From positions 1 through 64,000 of the forward strand of contig VFGY01000023.1 of the NCBI GenBank assembly GCA_009392195.1: a stretch of DNA of 64,000 nucleotides. The letters are read 5' to 3'. Numbering within the stretch: the first letter of the stretch is position 1; the number at the start of each line of letters is the position of its first letter. The position numbers and the translations under genes were made by a program. Source of the DNA: SAR202 cluster bacterium (lineage in GTDB: Bacteria > Chloroflexota > Dehalococcoidia > Lucifugimonadales > OSU-TB39). This document shows, one piece after another, positions 26,840 through 35,787 of this stretch. The notes beneath the pieces are model-generated. The model had not been told where the DNA came from. It did not search any database and worked only from the letters and a program-made list of their open reading frames with translations.

Positions 26840-27772
26840 CTACGAAGGAACAGGCCAACCAAGACTCGACAATAAACTTTTAAGCTCATTCATTTCAGAC
26901 TCACTTGCTGGTAAAGTAGGTAAGCGTTGTTCGCCTACTTCATGTCCCATAGCATTCATTAGCATTTTTTTAAATCTTGCTTGGCCTCCGGAGACTTTCC
27001 CCGCTTTTTGTGCTAAAGCTTGTATAGGAGCATCAATAGAGTCCCAGAGGCTTTGTGCAGTATCGTATTGTTTTGATTCTAATAGTTCCCACATCTTCAA
27101 TTCATGTGGAGGATATGCTATCGATGATTTATCCAAAAATCCATCCCCTCCTGCTTTATGAAATCCAACTCTGTCATTACCATTTTCAATCATATTAAAC
27201 TTTTTTGAAAGAGATGGGATTTCTTTTGGAGGACATTCATCATGGCTTGCCCATTTTATAGCTACAATATGTTCAAAATCAGCCATTTTATGTAGTGTGT
27301 CAGCGTTTATAGCTCCATATCTTTGCCAAGGAGTATTGTAAATCATAACTCCAATTTCAATTGCATCAGATAGGTCACTATAAAATCGTAAAATATCATC
27401 CTGATTCGGGTCGTTAAAGGCAGGTGGAGCGATTTGAAGTGCCACTGCCCCTAAATCTTGTGCTCTTAGTGAGTCTTCAATAGTTCTTTTTGTATCTTTG
27501 TAGTGACTACCTGCGATAACATCGATTTTACCCTTCGCTGCTTGTACTACTGTACGTATCAGGGGTGGCCATTCATCGTCTCTTAATTGAGGGAATTCTC
27601 CCATAACTGAAGCAACTTTAAGCATCGCTTTTCCCCTTACCATGCCGTTTTCAACCCACCATTGAGTCAAGTCATACATTTTTCCGTAGTCAACTTCATA
27701 ATCTTCGTCATAGGGAGTAATAGTGACTCCAACCACGCCTTTAAATACATTTCGAAGTTCATTTCTGTTCAT
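26840..27772 (-). CDS. DHDPS/NAL-family aldolase (tandem copy 2)
   Basis: A 310-residue protein of the same length as, and collinear with, the gene at 25815; most of the first 150 residues are identical. Lys173 (VAIKWA) and Tyr145 (VMIYNTPW) are in the same places. VASVMGEFPQLRDDEW again replaces the DapA GGTTGE loop. Differences are concentrated after residue 175, in the region lining the substrate pocket, suggesting divergence in specificity after duplication. A GGAG box precedes the ATG. It is the first gene of the pair, downstream of tRNA-Arg on the same strand. Confidence 0.83.
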   Translation of the reverse strand: MNRNELRNVFKGVVGVTITPYDEDYEVDYGKMYDLTQWWVENGMVRGKAMLKVASVMGEFPQLRDDEWPPLIRTVVQAAKGKIDVIAGSHYKDTKRTIEDSLRAQDLGAVALQIAPPAFNDPNQDDILRFYSDLSDAIEIGVMIYNTPWQRYGAINADTLHKMADFEHIVAIKWASHDECPPKEIPSLSKKFNMIENGNDRVGFHKAGGDGFLDKSSIAYPPHELKMWELLESKQYDTAQSLWDSIDAPIQALAQKAGKVSGGQARFKKMLMNAMGHEVGEQRLPTLPASESEMNELKSLLSSLGWPVPS

Positions 27773-27978
27773 TGAGAATCTCCAATTAAATTTGGTATGG
27801 GTTTATAAGTTAAAAAAACAAACCATAATAGGACAGGAGTTACGGTAGATTATTAACATGTAATGTGTCAATAGTAATAAAGAGTGTTTGAATTATTTGT
27901 GTAAGTTATCTGGTTTAAAGTGATTTTATTGTAAAACAACTATGGAAATTATTTTCAGATATTCAATTTTTAAAATGT

Positions 27979-28054
27979 TGGCACGCCCGGAGGGATTCGA
28001 ACCCACGACCCTTGGTTCCGAAGACCAATGCTCTATCCACTGAGCTACGGGCGC
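27979..28054 (-). tRNA. tRNA-Arg (anticodon TCG)
   Basis: A complete cloverleaf on the minus strand. The acceptor arm is GCGCCCG with CGGGCGT (one G-U pair), discriminator G, and an encoded CCA. The anticodon stem TTGGT/ACCAA encloses CTTCGGA, giving anticodon TCG for arginine CGA codons. The T arm contains GTTCGAATC. It lies 34 bp from the SDR gene at 28088. Confidence 0.95.
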
Positions 28055-28087
28055 AAATAAATTGGTAATGTTACAGGCAAAACCACG

Positions 28088-28885
28088 TCAAATGCCTAAC
28101 TCTGAATCAGGCACAGGAAATCCTGTTAATAGGCCGCCATCAATTGTAATAGTTTGACCATTTACATAATTTCCAACTGAAGTACAGAGTGCAACTGCCA
28201 TATTGGCTATATTGTCAGGTACTCCTCCAATTCTTATAGGAATATATTGTTTTGCATTATCAGCGTAGCCTTCACCTGCTCTCATATATTCCTGATCTTT
28301 TGGTAACTCTCGAGAATCAATGTATCCTGGTGCTATTGCATTACATATTATATTGTATTGACCTAATTCTTGGGCCATGTTCATAGTCATTCTATTTATA
28401 CCAGCTTTGCATATTCCGTATACGGTGTTATCTTTTGCTGCAGCGAAAGAATGGACACTTGAAATGCTCACAATTCTTCCTGGCCGATTAGATTTAATCA
28501 TTTCTTTAGCTGCCGTTTGGCTGCAAAACAAATAGCCTTTTAGTGCATTTCCGACTTCAAATTCCCAATCTTGCTCGGATATTTCCAAAAATGGCTTTTT
28601 GATTGACGATACTGCATTATTGATCAGAATATCTATTCCTGAGTGCTCGTTGACGAAATCTTCTATCATCTGGTCTGTTTGTTGTTTAACTGCTACGTCA
28701 GCTTTATGCCAAGAAACGTTTACATTATATTTTTCTAATGCTTTTATAGTGGCGATAGCAAATTCGTCTTTTACTATATCGTTTACTCCAACGTTACAAC
28801 CTTCTGATGCAAGTTTAATTGCTATTGCTTTGCCAATTCCTTGTTTTGAACCAGTAATTAAAGCGTTTTTCCCTTTTAGGTCCAT
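28088..28885 (-). CDS. Short-chain dehydrogenase/reductase (SDR)
   Basis: A 265-residue classical SDR. It has TGSKQGIG (11-18), NNAV (89-92) in place of NNAG, catalytic Ser142, and YGICK with Tyr156 and Lys160. The C-terminal TIDGGLLTGFP is typical. VND after the second strand suggests NAD(H). Substrate unknown. A strong AAGGAG site precedes the ATG. The gene sits alone between tRNA-Arg and tRNA-His, all on the minus strand. Confidence 0.85.
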   Translation of the reverse strand: MDLKGKNALITGSKQGIGKAIAIKLASEGCNVGVNDIVKDEFAIATIKALEKYNVNVSWHKADVAVKQQTDQMIEDFVNEHSGIDILINNAVSSIKKPFLEISEQDWEFEVGNALKGYLFCSQTAAKEMIKSNRPGRIVSISSVHSFAAAKDNTVYGICKAGINRMTMNMAQELGQYNIICNAIAPGYIDSRELPKDQEYMRAGEGYADNAKQYIPIRIGGVPDNIANMAVALCTSVGNYVNGQTITIDGGLLTGFPVPDSELGI

Positions 28886-28997
28886 GACTACTCCTTAATA
28901 AAAGAAAAGTAATGTGAATTTAAATCTAGATACAGTTGCCTTAAGTGAATTAATTCGGTGTTTTACGTTGAATTAGATATTTGGAATTTGGTTTACA

Positions 28998-29074
28998 TGG
29001 GGTGAGCGAGGGGATTCGAACCCCCGATCTCCAGGGCCACAACCTGGCGTCTTAACCGCTTGACCACGCCCACC
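28998..29074 (-). tRNA. tRNA-His (anticodon GTG)
   Basis: A minus-strand cloverleaf with acceptor arm GTGGGCG/CGCTCAC, an additional G at -1 opposite C73, which is the identity element of tRNA-His, and an encoded CCA. The anticodon stem CCAGG/CCTGG encloses TTGTGGC, giving GTG. The T loop reads TTCGAAT. Confidence 0.95.
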
Positions 29075-29097
29075 ATGATCTACTCACGCTAGTTGCG

Positions 29098-29415
29098 TCA
29101 ATAATTGATATGTTTTTTATAATCTGTCTCGTCTAAAGATAATGCATCTAGGAATTTCGATATAGAAACATGATCTTTACTTGGATGTCTGAGACGTAAG
29201 TCGGTCTCTATTGTGTAACTGTTGTTTCTTCCTTGTTTTTCTTTTTTAATGTACCCAGCTATCTCAAGGTCTTTTATTATTTTGTGAGTTGTTCTTTCAG
29301 TAATGTTGACTTCGTTAGATATCTCTCTTGCTGTATGGGAAGGATTATTGGCAATATAGCTCAACACGAGTCCATGATTGGTAATAAAGTGCCAGTTAGT
29401 TTCATTTGGATTCAT
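29098..29415 (-). CDS. Winged-helix (MarR-like) transcriptional regulator
   Basis: About 105 residues. The segment YIANNPSHTAREISNEVNIT followed by ERTTHKIIKDLEIAGYIKK is a helix-turn-helix, and KEKQGRNNSYTIE is the beta wing. The layout matches MarR/HTH-type winged-helix domains with little else, so no ligand domain is apparent. The TTG at 29418 is followed by ATG at 29415; GGAGAGG is better placed for the ATG. It lies 23 bp upstream of tRNA-His and could regulate neighbours, but no target is evident. Confidence 0.72.
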   Translation of the reverse strand: MNPNETNWHFITNHGLVLSYIANNPSHTAREISNEVNITERTTHKIIKDLEIAGYIKKEKQGRNNSYTIETDLRLRHPSKDHVSISKFLDALSLDETDYKKHINY

Positions 29416-29449
29416 CAAAACCTCTCCATTTAACTACATGGACATAATA

Positions 29450-30958
29450 TCACAAACTTTGAGATTTATTCAAAACTAGTTGAACCAAAGTTCTAACAGG
29501 GACGCCTGTTGCTCCATGGGTTTGATAAGATTTAGGATCTGTTGTTCTGGAGGTGCCCGCGATATCGATATGTACCCAAGGTGTTTCACCTACGAACTCA
29601 CCGATTATTTTTGCTCCTGTTATTGACCCTGCTCCTCTACCTCCAACATTTTTAATGTCAGCCGTTTTACTATTATATTGTTTGGAGTATTCTTCAAACA
29701 TAGGTAGTTCCCACATTTTTTCACCAGTTGCATTAGATGCAACAATTAATTCATTTGCTAACTCTTTATTATTGCTGAAAACACCTGCACATATATTTCC
29801 TAGTGCAATAACTATAGCTCCTGTTAGTGTTGCTACATCTATTATTTCATTTGCACCTAGAGATTTAACATATGTAATTGCATCAGCAAGGACTAATCTT
29901 CCTTCCGCGTCTGTGTTATCTATTTCGATTGTTTTACCTGACATTGTTGTTACTATATCTCCAGGCTTTTGTGCATTTCCTCCTGGCATGTTTTCGGTCG
30001 CAGGAACAACTGCAATCACATTTATGGCTGGTTGTAGCCTAGCAATTGCGTAGATAGCTGATATAACAGATGCTCCACCAGCCATGTCGCCTTTCATGTC
30101 GCCCATATTTGTTGCAGGTTTAATTGAAATCCCTCCAGAATCAAAAGTTATACCTTTTCCAACCAATGCTAATTTATCTGGGCTATTTGGATTTCCATTG
30201 TATTCCAAAACGATCAATTTAGGTTCTTCTTTGGATCCTTTTGCAACCCCGAGTAGTGCGCCCATACCTAAATCTTGCATTTGCTTTTGATTTAGTTCTT
30301 TATATTCTAGGTTAGAGTCTAAAGACAAGGATTTTGCTGTATTAGCTAATTGATTGGGTGTCATTGCATTAGAAGGTTCATTTGCTAAGTCTCTACATAA
30401 ATTAACAGCATTACTTATCACGGTGGTGTCGGAAATGGTTTTACTGATTTCTTTTATTTCATCTTGGTTAAAGTAGAGTAATATGTTGGATTCAGCATCT
30501 TTTATATCTGATTTGTGTTTTGTAAATTCATAACCACCCAGGATCAATCCTTCAATAGCTGCTTGAACGAATTGGTTGTTATTTTGGTGTCCATTTGGTG
30601 TAGAGATTGTTTCTGAATCTAAGCAAATCAACGATTTGTTATTTTCTTTCGATGAAAGTTTTGAAGAAAGTTTACCGAAAACTGTTCTTGTGATTTCCAA
30701 ATCCCAATTGTCTATAGACCCTAGACCAACAATCAATATTTTTTTGGGTTGGATTATTCCATAAGTATATATCGTTGTTATTTCAGATGCTTTACCTACA
30801 ATTTCTTCGTCCTTGATGAGTTTGGAAATTGATTGATTTAATAGAATGTCTATGTTTTTTGCAGGACCAGTGAGTTCTCCAGATTTTTCAAAATATGGGA
30901 TAACGACAAATTCTACCGATTGATGTTCCACCGGGTCGTTGATTACAGTAATGTTCAT
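29450..30958 (-). CDS. pepA: Leucyl aminopeptidase (M17 family)
   Basis: A 502-residue cytosolic M17 aminopeptidase that removes N-terminal residues from peptides using two metal ions. The catalytic C-terminal domain contains LVGKGITFDSGGISIKP (Lys and Asp metal ligands), MKGDMAGGA and the signature NTDAEGRLVLADA with metal-binding Asp and Glu. The N-terminal domain (about 1-160) is the less conserved hexamer domain. Length is normal. The ATG has an upstream GGAG. It is probably in one transcript with the aldo/keto reductase gene upstream (36-bp gap). Confidence 0.93.
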   Translation of the reverse strand: MNITVINDPVEHQSVEFVVIPYFEKSGELTGPAKNIDILLNQSISKLIKDEEIVGKASEITTIYTYGIIQPKKILIVGLGSIDNWDLEITRTVFGKLSSKLSSKENNKSLICLDSETISTPNGHQNNNQFVQAAIEGLILGGYEFTKHKSDIKDAESNILLYFNQDEIKEISKTISDTTVISNAVNLCRDLANEPSNAMTPNQLANTAKSLSLDSNLEYKELNQKQMQDLGMGALLGVAKGSKEEPKLIVLEYNGNPNSPDKLALVGKGITFDSGGISIKPATNMGDMKGDMAGGASVISAIYAIARLQPAINVIAVVPATENMPGGNAQKPGDIVTTMSGKTIEIDNTDAEGRLVLADAITYVKSLGANEIIDVATLTGAIVIALGNICAGVFSNNKELANELIVASNATGEKMWELPMFEEYSKQYNSKTADIKNVGGRGAGSITGAKIIGEFVGETPWVHIDIAGTSRTTDPKSYQTHGATGVPVRTLVQLVLNKSQSL

Positions 30959-30994
30959 TTAATATAGTCTCCGTTGGTTTCAGGCTGTATTTTG

Positions 30995-31906
30995 TTATGA
31001 TAAAAATTCACTTAATTGTTCGGTCTTTTTCCCACCGATAACGACGCTGCAAATACCCTGTTTGTCTAACAACCACTGTATAGCGTATTGTGCAGGAGAT
31101 AATCCTGCATTTGATGCTTCTAGTTCAAACTGTTCTAATTGGTTGTAATAGTCGTTAGATAAATCATCTATGTTTAAAGCTGATGGATTTTCAGATCCAC
31201 GTGTGTTAGGGGGAGGAGTTTTACCTTTTTTATATTTACCTGTTAAAAGGCCTCCCTCAAGCGGTCTATATGGTGTATTGGATATATTGTATTTGATACA
31301 AGTTGGTAACTGTGATTCTTCAATATCTCGTGTCACCCAATTATAAAGAGGTTGATTTATTACCGGAAAATCCCATCCATTTTCCTTACATATTGTAATC
31401 ATTTCATCAATTTGGTTTGTGTCAAAATTAGAAAAACCCCATACCCTTACTTTACCGGATTGTATTAATTTATCGATTACAGATAACGTCTCAATTAAGG
31501 GGGTTTCTGGGTCTGGTTTGTGTAGTTCGTAAATATCAACATAATCAGTTTGCATTCTTTTTAAACTTGCCTCAATCTGGTGTGTAATATGTTCCTCTCC
31601 AAGACCTGTTCCTTTATATGATGAATCACCTACAGGGTTTCCAACTTTAGTTGTGATAATCGCTTGTTCCCGTTTTCCTACTAACCCTGCACCAATGATT
31701 GATTCTGCTTTTCCGCCAGGAGAGCCCAAAAATCTGTCATATCCTTCATAAATATCGGCTGTGTCAATGAAATTGATACCATGGTCAAGCGCCCAGTGAA
31801 GCATTTTTATTGAGTCTTGGTCACTAACTGGATTACTGAAATTCATAGTTCCTAGGCAAATCGATGAAACTTTTATTCCGCTATTTCCTATTTCTCTGTA
31901 ATCCAT
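30995..31906 (-). CDS. Aldo/keto reductase
   Basis: A 303-residue NADPH-dependent TIM-barrel oxidoreductase. The catalytic tetrad is visible: Asp48 and Tyr53 in FIDTADIYEGY, Lys in TTKVG, and His in YELHKPD. WGFSNFD and the late VVIGGKK segment complete the family pattern. The KcsA/YhdN-like layout suggests a broad-specificity aldehyde or sugar reductase. GAGGTG lies before the ATG. It precedes pepA by 36 bp. Confidence 0.87.
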   Translation of the reverse strand: MDYREIGNSGIKVSSICLGTMNFSNPVSDQDSIKMLHWALDHGINFIDTADIYEGYDRFLGSPGGKAESIIGAGLVGKREQAIITTKVGNPVGDSSYKGTGLGEEHITHQIEASLKRMQTDYVDIYELHKPDPETPLIETLSVIDKLIQSGKVRVWGFSNFDTNQIDEMITICKENGWDFPVINQPLYNWVTRDIEESQLPTCIKYNISNTPYRPLEGGLLTGKYKKGKTPPPNTRGSENPSALNIDDLSNDYYNQLEQFELEASNAGLSPAQYAIQWLLDKQGICSVVIGGKKTEQLSEFLS

Positions 31907-32004
31907 TTAGCACCTCTATCAGTTTTTGTTTGAGCCAATTATATAAGCATTATTATTCTTTGAGACTGCAATTTTACATGAAATTTTATTCTATTCAATA
32001 ACGT

Positions 32005-32013
32005 TGGTATAAT
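32005..32013 (+). promoter_or_regulatory. Candidate extended -10 promoter element
   Basis: TGGTATAAT is a perfect extended -10 box (TGnTATAAT) 57 bp upstream of the GTG start at 32070. The -35 region is A/T-rich without a good match, as is common for extended -10 promoters. Confidence 0.45.
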
Positions 32014-32069
32014 GTAAGACAATTATCTGTTTAAATATAAACTAAATTTAGTTAAAGGAAGGTAACTTA

Positions 32070-33350
32070 GTGGAAAAATCAGATCAAATAACTAACCTAG
32101 CAAAAGATATTTTCCCTGGTTCTAACAACGGTAATCCTACTTCTGACTTAATAATGTCTAAGGCAGTTGGTTCTAAAATATGGGACATAGATGGAAATGA
32201 ATACATAGATTATTTGCTTGGTTCAGGTCCAATGGTAATTGGGCATTCACATCCTAAAGTTGTTGAGGCAGTAAGTAAGCAGCTTAGCTCTGGGTCTACA
32301 TTTTTTGCCCTGAATGAATTATCAATTAGGTTAGGTCAGGAAATAATTGATGCTGTACCATGTGCTGAACAGATAAGGTATGTGACTAGTGGTACCGAAG
32401 CAACATTATATGCTATGCGCGCTGTTCGTGCTTTTACCGGAAAGGAAAAGATTTTGAAATTTGAAGGTGGGTATCATGGGATGCATGACTATTCTTTGAT
32501 GAGTTTAATGCCTAGATCAGAAGTTGAGTACCCAATTGCAAGTATAGATTCATCGGGAATTCCTGAAGCTATTAAAAATGAAATGCTAATAGCTCCTTTC
32601 AACGATTTTGAAACTACAGAAGACATTATAAAGAAAAATAAAGAGGAAATAGCTGGTGTAATAATTGAACCTTTCCAAAGAGTTATTAAACCTAAACCTG
32701 GGTTTTTAGAGTCAGTTAGAAAAATAACAAATAAATATAACATCCCTTTGATATTTGATGAGATCGTTACCGGATTTAGGTTTGGATATGGCGGAGCTCA
32801 AGAATACTATAATGTTGTGCCCGATCTATGTACTTTAGGCAAAATCGTTGCTGGCGGTTATCCATTAGCTGCGATTGTAGGTAAAAAAAATCTAATGGAA
32901 GTATTTAACCAAAAATCGGACACGATTTCTCCACCTTTGGTTCAGATAGGAACATTGAGTGGTAATCCTATATCAAGCGCTGCAGGTCTAGCTACACTTG
33001 ATGTCCTAAAGGCAGAAAATCCATATGAAAAATTGTTTGAAACAGGGAATTTTCTGCAAAGCACTTTGAGGGAAATATTCAATCGTCATGAAATACCAGC
33101 TCAAGTCGTTGGAGAAGGACCAGTATTCGATGTATATTTTTGTTCAAATGAAATATCAAATTATAGAGATACTATGGGAGCAGATAAATCTATATTGAAT
33201 TCACTAAATTCCAATCTGATAGAAGCGGGTATTTTTAAAGGTGATACTAAATATTATGTGTCTACTGTTCATGATTCATTCGATGTTGAAAAAACCGTTT
33301 CTGCCTTTGAAGTTGCAGTTGCGAAATTGAAAGAGCAGCATGATATTTGA
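32070..33350 (+). CDS. Class III aminotransferase, glutamate-1-semialdehyde aminomutase-like
   Basis: A 426-residue fold-type I PLP enzyme of the class III aminotransferase family, closest in pattern to glutamate-1-semialdehyde 2,1-aminomutase. VTSGTEATLYAMR (105-117) binds the phosphate, Asp230 in IFDEIVTGFR contacts the ring nitrogen, and Lys258 in TLGKIVAGGYPL binds PLP. GSGPMVIGHSHP is the usual N-terminal signature. No other tetrapyrrole genes are near, so an aminotransferase or mutase on another substrate is equally possible and hemL is not assigned. The start is GTG with AAGGAAGG upstream. Confidence 0.83.
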   Translation: MEKSDQITNLAKDIFPGSNNGNPTSDLIMSKAVGSKIWDIDGNEYIDYLLGSGPMVIGHSHPKVVEAVSKQLSSGSTFFALNELSIRLGQEIIDAVPCAEQIRYVTSGTEATLYAMRAVRAFTGKEKILKFEGGYHGMHDYSLMSLMPRSEVEYPIASIDSSGIPEAIKNEMLIAPFNDFETTEDIIKKNKEEIAGVIIEPFQRVIKPKPGFLESVRKITNKYNIPLIFDEIVTGFRFGYGGAQEYYNVVPDLCTLGKIVAGGYPLAAIVGKKNLMEVFNQKSDTISPPLVQIGTLSGNPISSAAGLATLDVLKAENPYEKLFETGNFLQSTLREIFNRHEIPAQVVGEGPVFDVYFCSNEISNYRDTMGADKSILNSLNSNLIEAGIFKGDTKYYVSTVHDSFDVEKTVSAFEVAVAKLKEQHDI

Positions 33351-33385
33351 CTTTCAAAACGATTTTAGGGATTTATACACCAAAC

Positions 33386-33414
33386 TTGACAAAATATTGA
33401 TGTGGTCATAAGGT
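33386..33414 (+). promoter_or_regulatory. Candidate sigma-70 promoter
   Basis: A consensus TTGACA (33386-33391), a 17-bp spacer and a weak TAAGGT -10 (33409-33414) lie about 95 bp upstream of the gene at 33510. The -35 and spacing are ideal; the -10 is poor. Confidence 0.35.
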
Positions 33415-33509
33415 TTTTCATTGTGGGTAGTTTAGTTTGGGTGAAAATAATTCGATTACATCAAATAAAATTAAAATTGCGGAAATAAATCTAGTAGGAG
33501 AGCTTTTAA

Positions 33510-34346
33510 GTGAAAATAGGTAGCGTTTCAATAAATGTTTTGAGTGATGGCACATTAATGACTGATGGAGGAGCGCTATTTGGACCTGTACCAAAACAGC
33601 AATGGGAACAATTTTTAAAACCCGATCGCCGTAATAGAGTTAAAATAGCTGTTAATAGTTTATTGATTCAAAGTGGAAATCAGAACATTTTGGTTGATAG
33701 TGGAATCGGTGTTAAAAATACCGCCAAGTATAAAGATTTGTATTCTTTGAATGGGAATAAACTTATAAAATCACTAAAATCGCATGGATTAACCGCCCGC
33801 GATATAGATATCGTAATATTGACATCACTTCAATATATGCAAGCTGGAGGGTGTACAAAATTAGATAGGTCAGGGAGTGTAGTTCCAACTTTTCAGAAAG
33901 CTAAACATATTGTCCAGGCATCTAATTGGGAAATCGCTAATAATCCTGATGAACGAGGTGTAGGTTTATTTAATCAAGATGATTTTGTACCTTTGATGGA
34001 AAATGGCCAAATAGAATTAGTTGAAGGTGATCAAGAAGTAATAAGTGGAATAAATGTTAAAGTAACTGACGGTCCTGTAGTAGGTCACCAAATAGTAATG
34101 ATTGATGCTGGAAGTGAACGGATTAGTTATTTGGGTAATTTGATTCCAACACCTCATCATCTACCGTTAGCTGCTATAAGTGCTATAGATCAACATCCTC
34201 AAAACTCTTTAGATTTTAAGCGTCAAACTATACAAAATGCGATAGAATCCGGATGGTTATTGGTTTTTGGAAACGCCTTGGAAGCTCAAGCTGGATATAT
34301 AGGTGAAAGAAACGGAAGGAATAGTTTTACTCCAAGGGAACTTTAA
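33510..34346 (+). CDS. Metallo-beta-lactamase-fold protein lacking the metal motif
   Basis: A 278-residue protein with the MBL fold pattern: SLLIQSGNQNILVDSGIG (50-67), then DIDIVILT followed by SLQYMQAGG (106-114), where active enzymes have HxHxDHxGG. All four ligand positions of that motif are lost. A later His193 (VGHQ) is kept, but the next aspartate is replaced in YLGN (207-210). It is therefore probably not a metal hydrolase and may bind a ligand or have another role. Its closest normal relatives are quorum-lactonase/AttM-like MBLs, by layout. The GTG start has AGGAG upstream. It is monocistronic, converging on the gene at 34361. Confidence 0.7.
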   Translation: MKIGSVSINVLSDGTLMTDGGALFGPVPKQQWEQFLKPDRRNRVKIAVNSLLIQSGNQNILVDSGIGVKNTAKYKDLYSLNGNKLIKSLKSHGLTARDIDIVILTSLQYMQAGGCTKLDRSGSVVPTFQKAKHIVQASNWEIANNPDERGVGLFNQDDFVPLMENGQIELVEGDQEVISGINVKVTDGPVVGHQIVMIDAGSERISYLGNLIPTPHHLPLAAISAIDQHPQNSLDFKRQTIQNAIESGWLLVFGNALEAQAGYIGERNGRNSFTPREL

Positions 34347-34360
34347 ATTTGCCGAAACAT

Positions 34361-35635
34361 CTAGTTAGCTAATAAGTAGGTTAAAAGAGTAGATTTTGGT
34401 TTTATGTGGGTAATAGTATTGGAGATGTCTAAAGGTGTTGAAACTAGGCATTTTATGTAATTCTCGGACAACCCTGTATAGTACAAATTGTTGTCAATAG
34501 TTATAGTTTTTTCCCATAGAACAGAAGTAGGTTTATTAATATTGGTTTTTAAATGTACTCCTTCTAACTTTAGCGAAAGGGATATAAGAGATTTTACAAA
34601 CTCAGATTTTAATTCTGGATTCAATAGGTTTTTGAAATAAAAGGCGCTTGTTCCAGGTCTAGACGAATAGGGAAATACATGTATTGAGGAAAACCCCATG
34701 GATTCACAGAATTTATAAGTGTCATTAAACGTATCCTCAGTTTCTCCTGGGAAACCTACTATAACGTCCGTAGTTATTGAAGCATTAGGTATTCTTCTCC
34801 TAATTAGGTCTATAGTTTGTGAATATTTATCTAAGGTATATTTTCGCCTCATAGATTTGAGGATTCTCTCATTCCCACTTTGAAGCGATATGTGAAAATG
34901 AGGACATAAACGAGAGTTATTCCAATTACTTAGCAAATCATCGGTTATTTCTTGGGGTTGGAGGGAAGATACTCTCAATCGAGGGATATCGGTTTTATCC
35001 AATATGGATTTTAGCAGTGTAGACAAAGATTGATTTTCAAATTCAAACCCATAAGAACCTAGTTCAGTACCAGTTAATACAACTTCCTTATTTTGTATTG
35101 AACGTGATTCGTTAATAATATCTATAATCTTATGGCTATCAACGCTTTTTTCTCTGCCACGTACCTTCGGTATTATGCAATATGCGCATATTTGATCGCA
35201 TCCCTCTTGAATTTTTACCATTAAACGAGACTTGTTATTCATATAATTCAGCGGAGTATTTTTATGATTTTTAACATTTATATTTAATAGGTCGTTAAAT
35301 AGAATTGTTTTATTTGTGTTTCCTATTACGTGATCTACCTCTGGCATACTATTTAGAATTGCGGAAGCATTTTCTGCATAACATCCTGTTACTATAACTT
35401 TTATGTCAGGGTTGGTTCTTTTTGCATTTCTTATTGATTTTCGTGCCTTGCGATCAGCTATATGGGTTACGGTACAAGTATTTAGGACAAAATATTCGCT
35501 GGATGTGATATCGGCTGATATAACGTATCCTGCGTTCGTAAATTGATTGGATATTGTAGTTGAATCAGCTTGGTTTAATTTACACCCATGTGTTTCAATT
35601 GTTACTTGTGGTGGTGTTGTCGATGTTGTTGGCAT
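34361..35635 (-). CDS. mtaB: MiaB-family tRNA methylthiotransferase (MtaB-like)
   Basis: A radical-SAM methylthiotransferase. The N-terminal UPF0004 domain has Cys at 20 (HGCKLNQADS), 56 (NTCTVTH) and 87 (TGCYAE) for one 4Fe-4S cluster; CDQICAYCIIP (C148, C152, C155) binds the SAM cluster. THGCKLNQADS is the MtaB rather than MiaB form, indicating modification of t6A37 to ms2t6A37 in tRNA. Residue numbers count from a TTG at 35641; the ATG two codons later (35635) is used as start, though neither has a clear ribosome binding site. The C-terminal TRAM-like part is short. It is divergent from fabF. Confidence 0.85.
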   Translation of the reverse strand: MPTTSTTPPQVTIETHGCKLNQADSTTISNQFTNAGYVISADITSSEYFVLNTCTVTHIADRKARKSIRNAKRTNPDIKVIVTGCYAENASAILNSMPEVDHVIGNTNKTILFNDLLNINVKNHKNTPLNYMNNKSRLMVKIQEGCDQICAYCIIPKVRGREKSVDSHKIIDIINESRSIQNKEVVLTGTELGSYGFEFENQSLSTLLKSILDKTDIPRLRVSSLQPQEITDDLLSNWNNSRLCPHFHISLQSGNERILKSMRRKYTLDKYSQTIDLIRRRIPNASITTDVIVGFPGETEDTFNDTYKFCESMGFSSIHVFPYSSRPGTSAFYFKNLLNPELKSEFVKSLISLSLKLEGVHLKTNINKPTSVLWEKTITIDNNLYYTGLSENYIKCLVSTPLDISNTITHIKPKSTLLTYLLAN

Positions 35636-35787
35636 GTTCAAAGACTAATCAATGATAATAATGGTAATTTACTTTGCAATTGAGTATTGAAATATTTAAT
35701 ACAAATAATTATTGTATTACATATTAATCTGTTTTGGCATAAATAATATGTTTCGCAACAAATTATATGTTGTAAATTGGAGAATAG

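Noticed and set aside
25815-27772. Assembly artefact duplicating one gene
   Set aside because: The two copies differ at many residues and have different flanks, so both are real.
32070-33350. Assignment as hemL
   Set aside because: The active site fits, but no tetrapyrrole genes are adjacent and the class III family includes many other aminotransferases.
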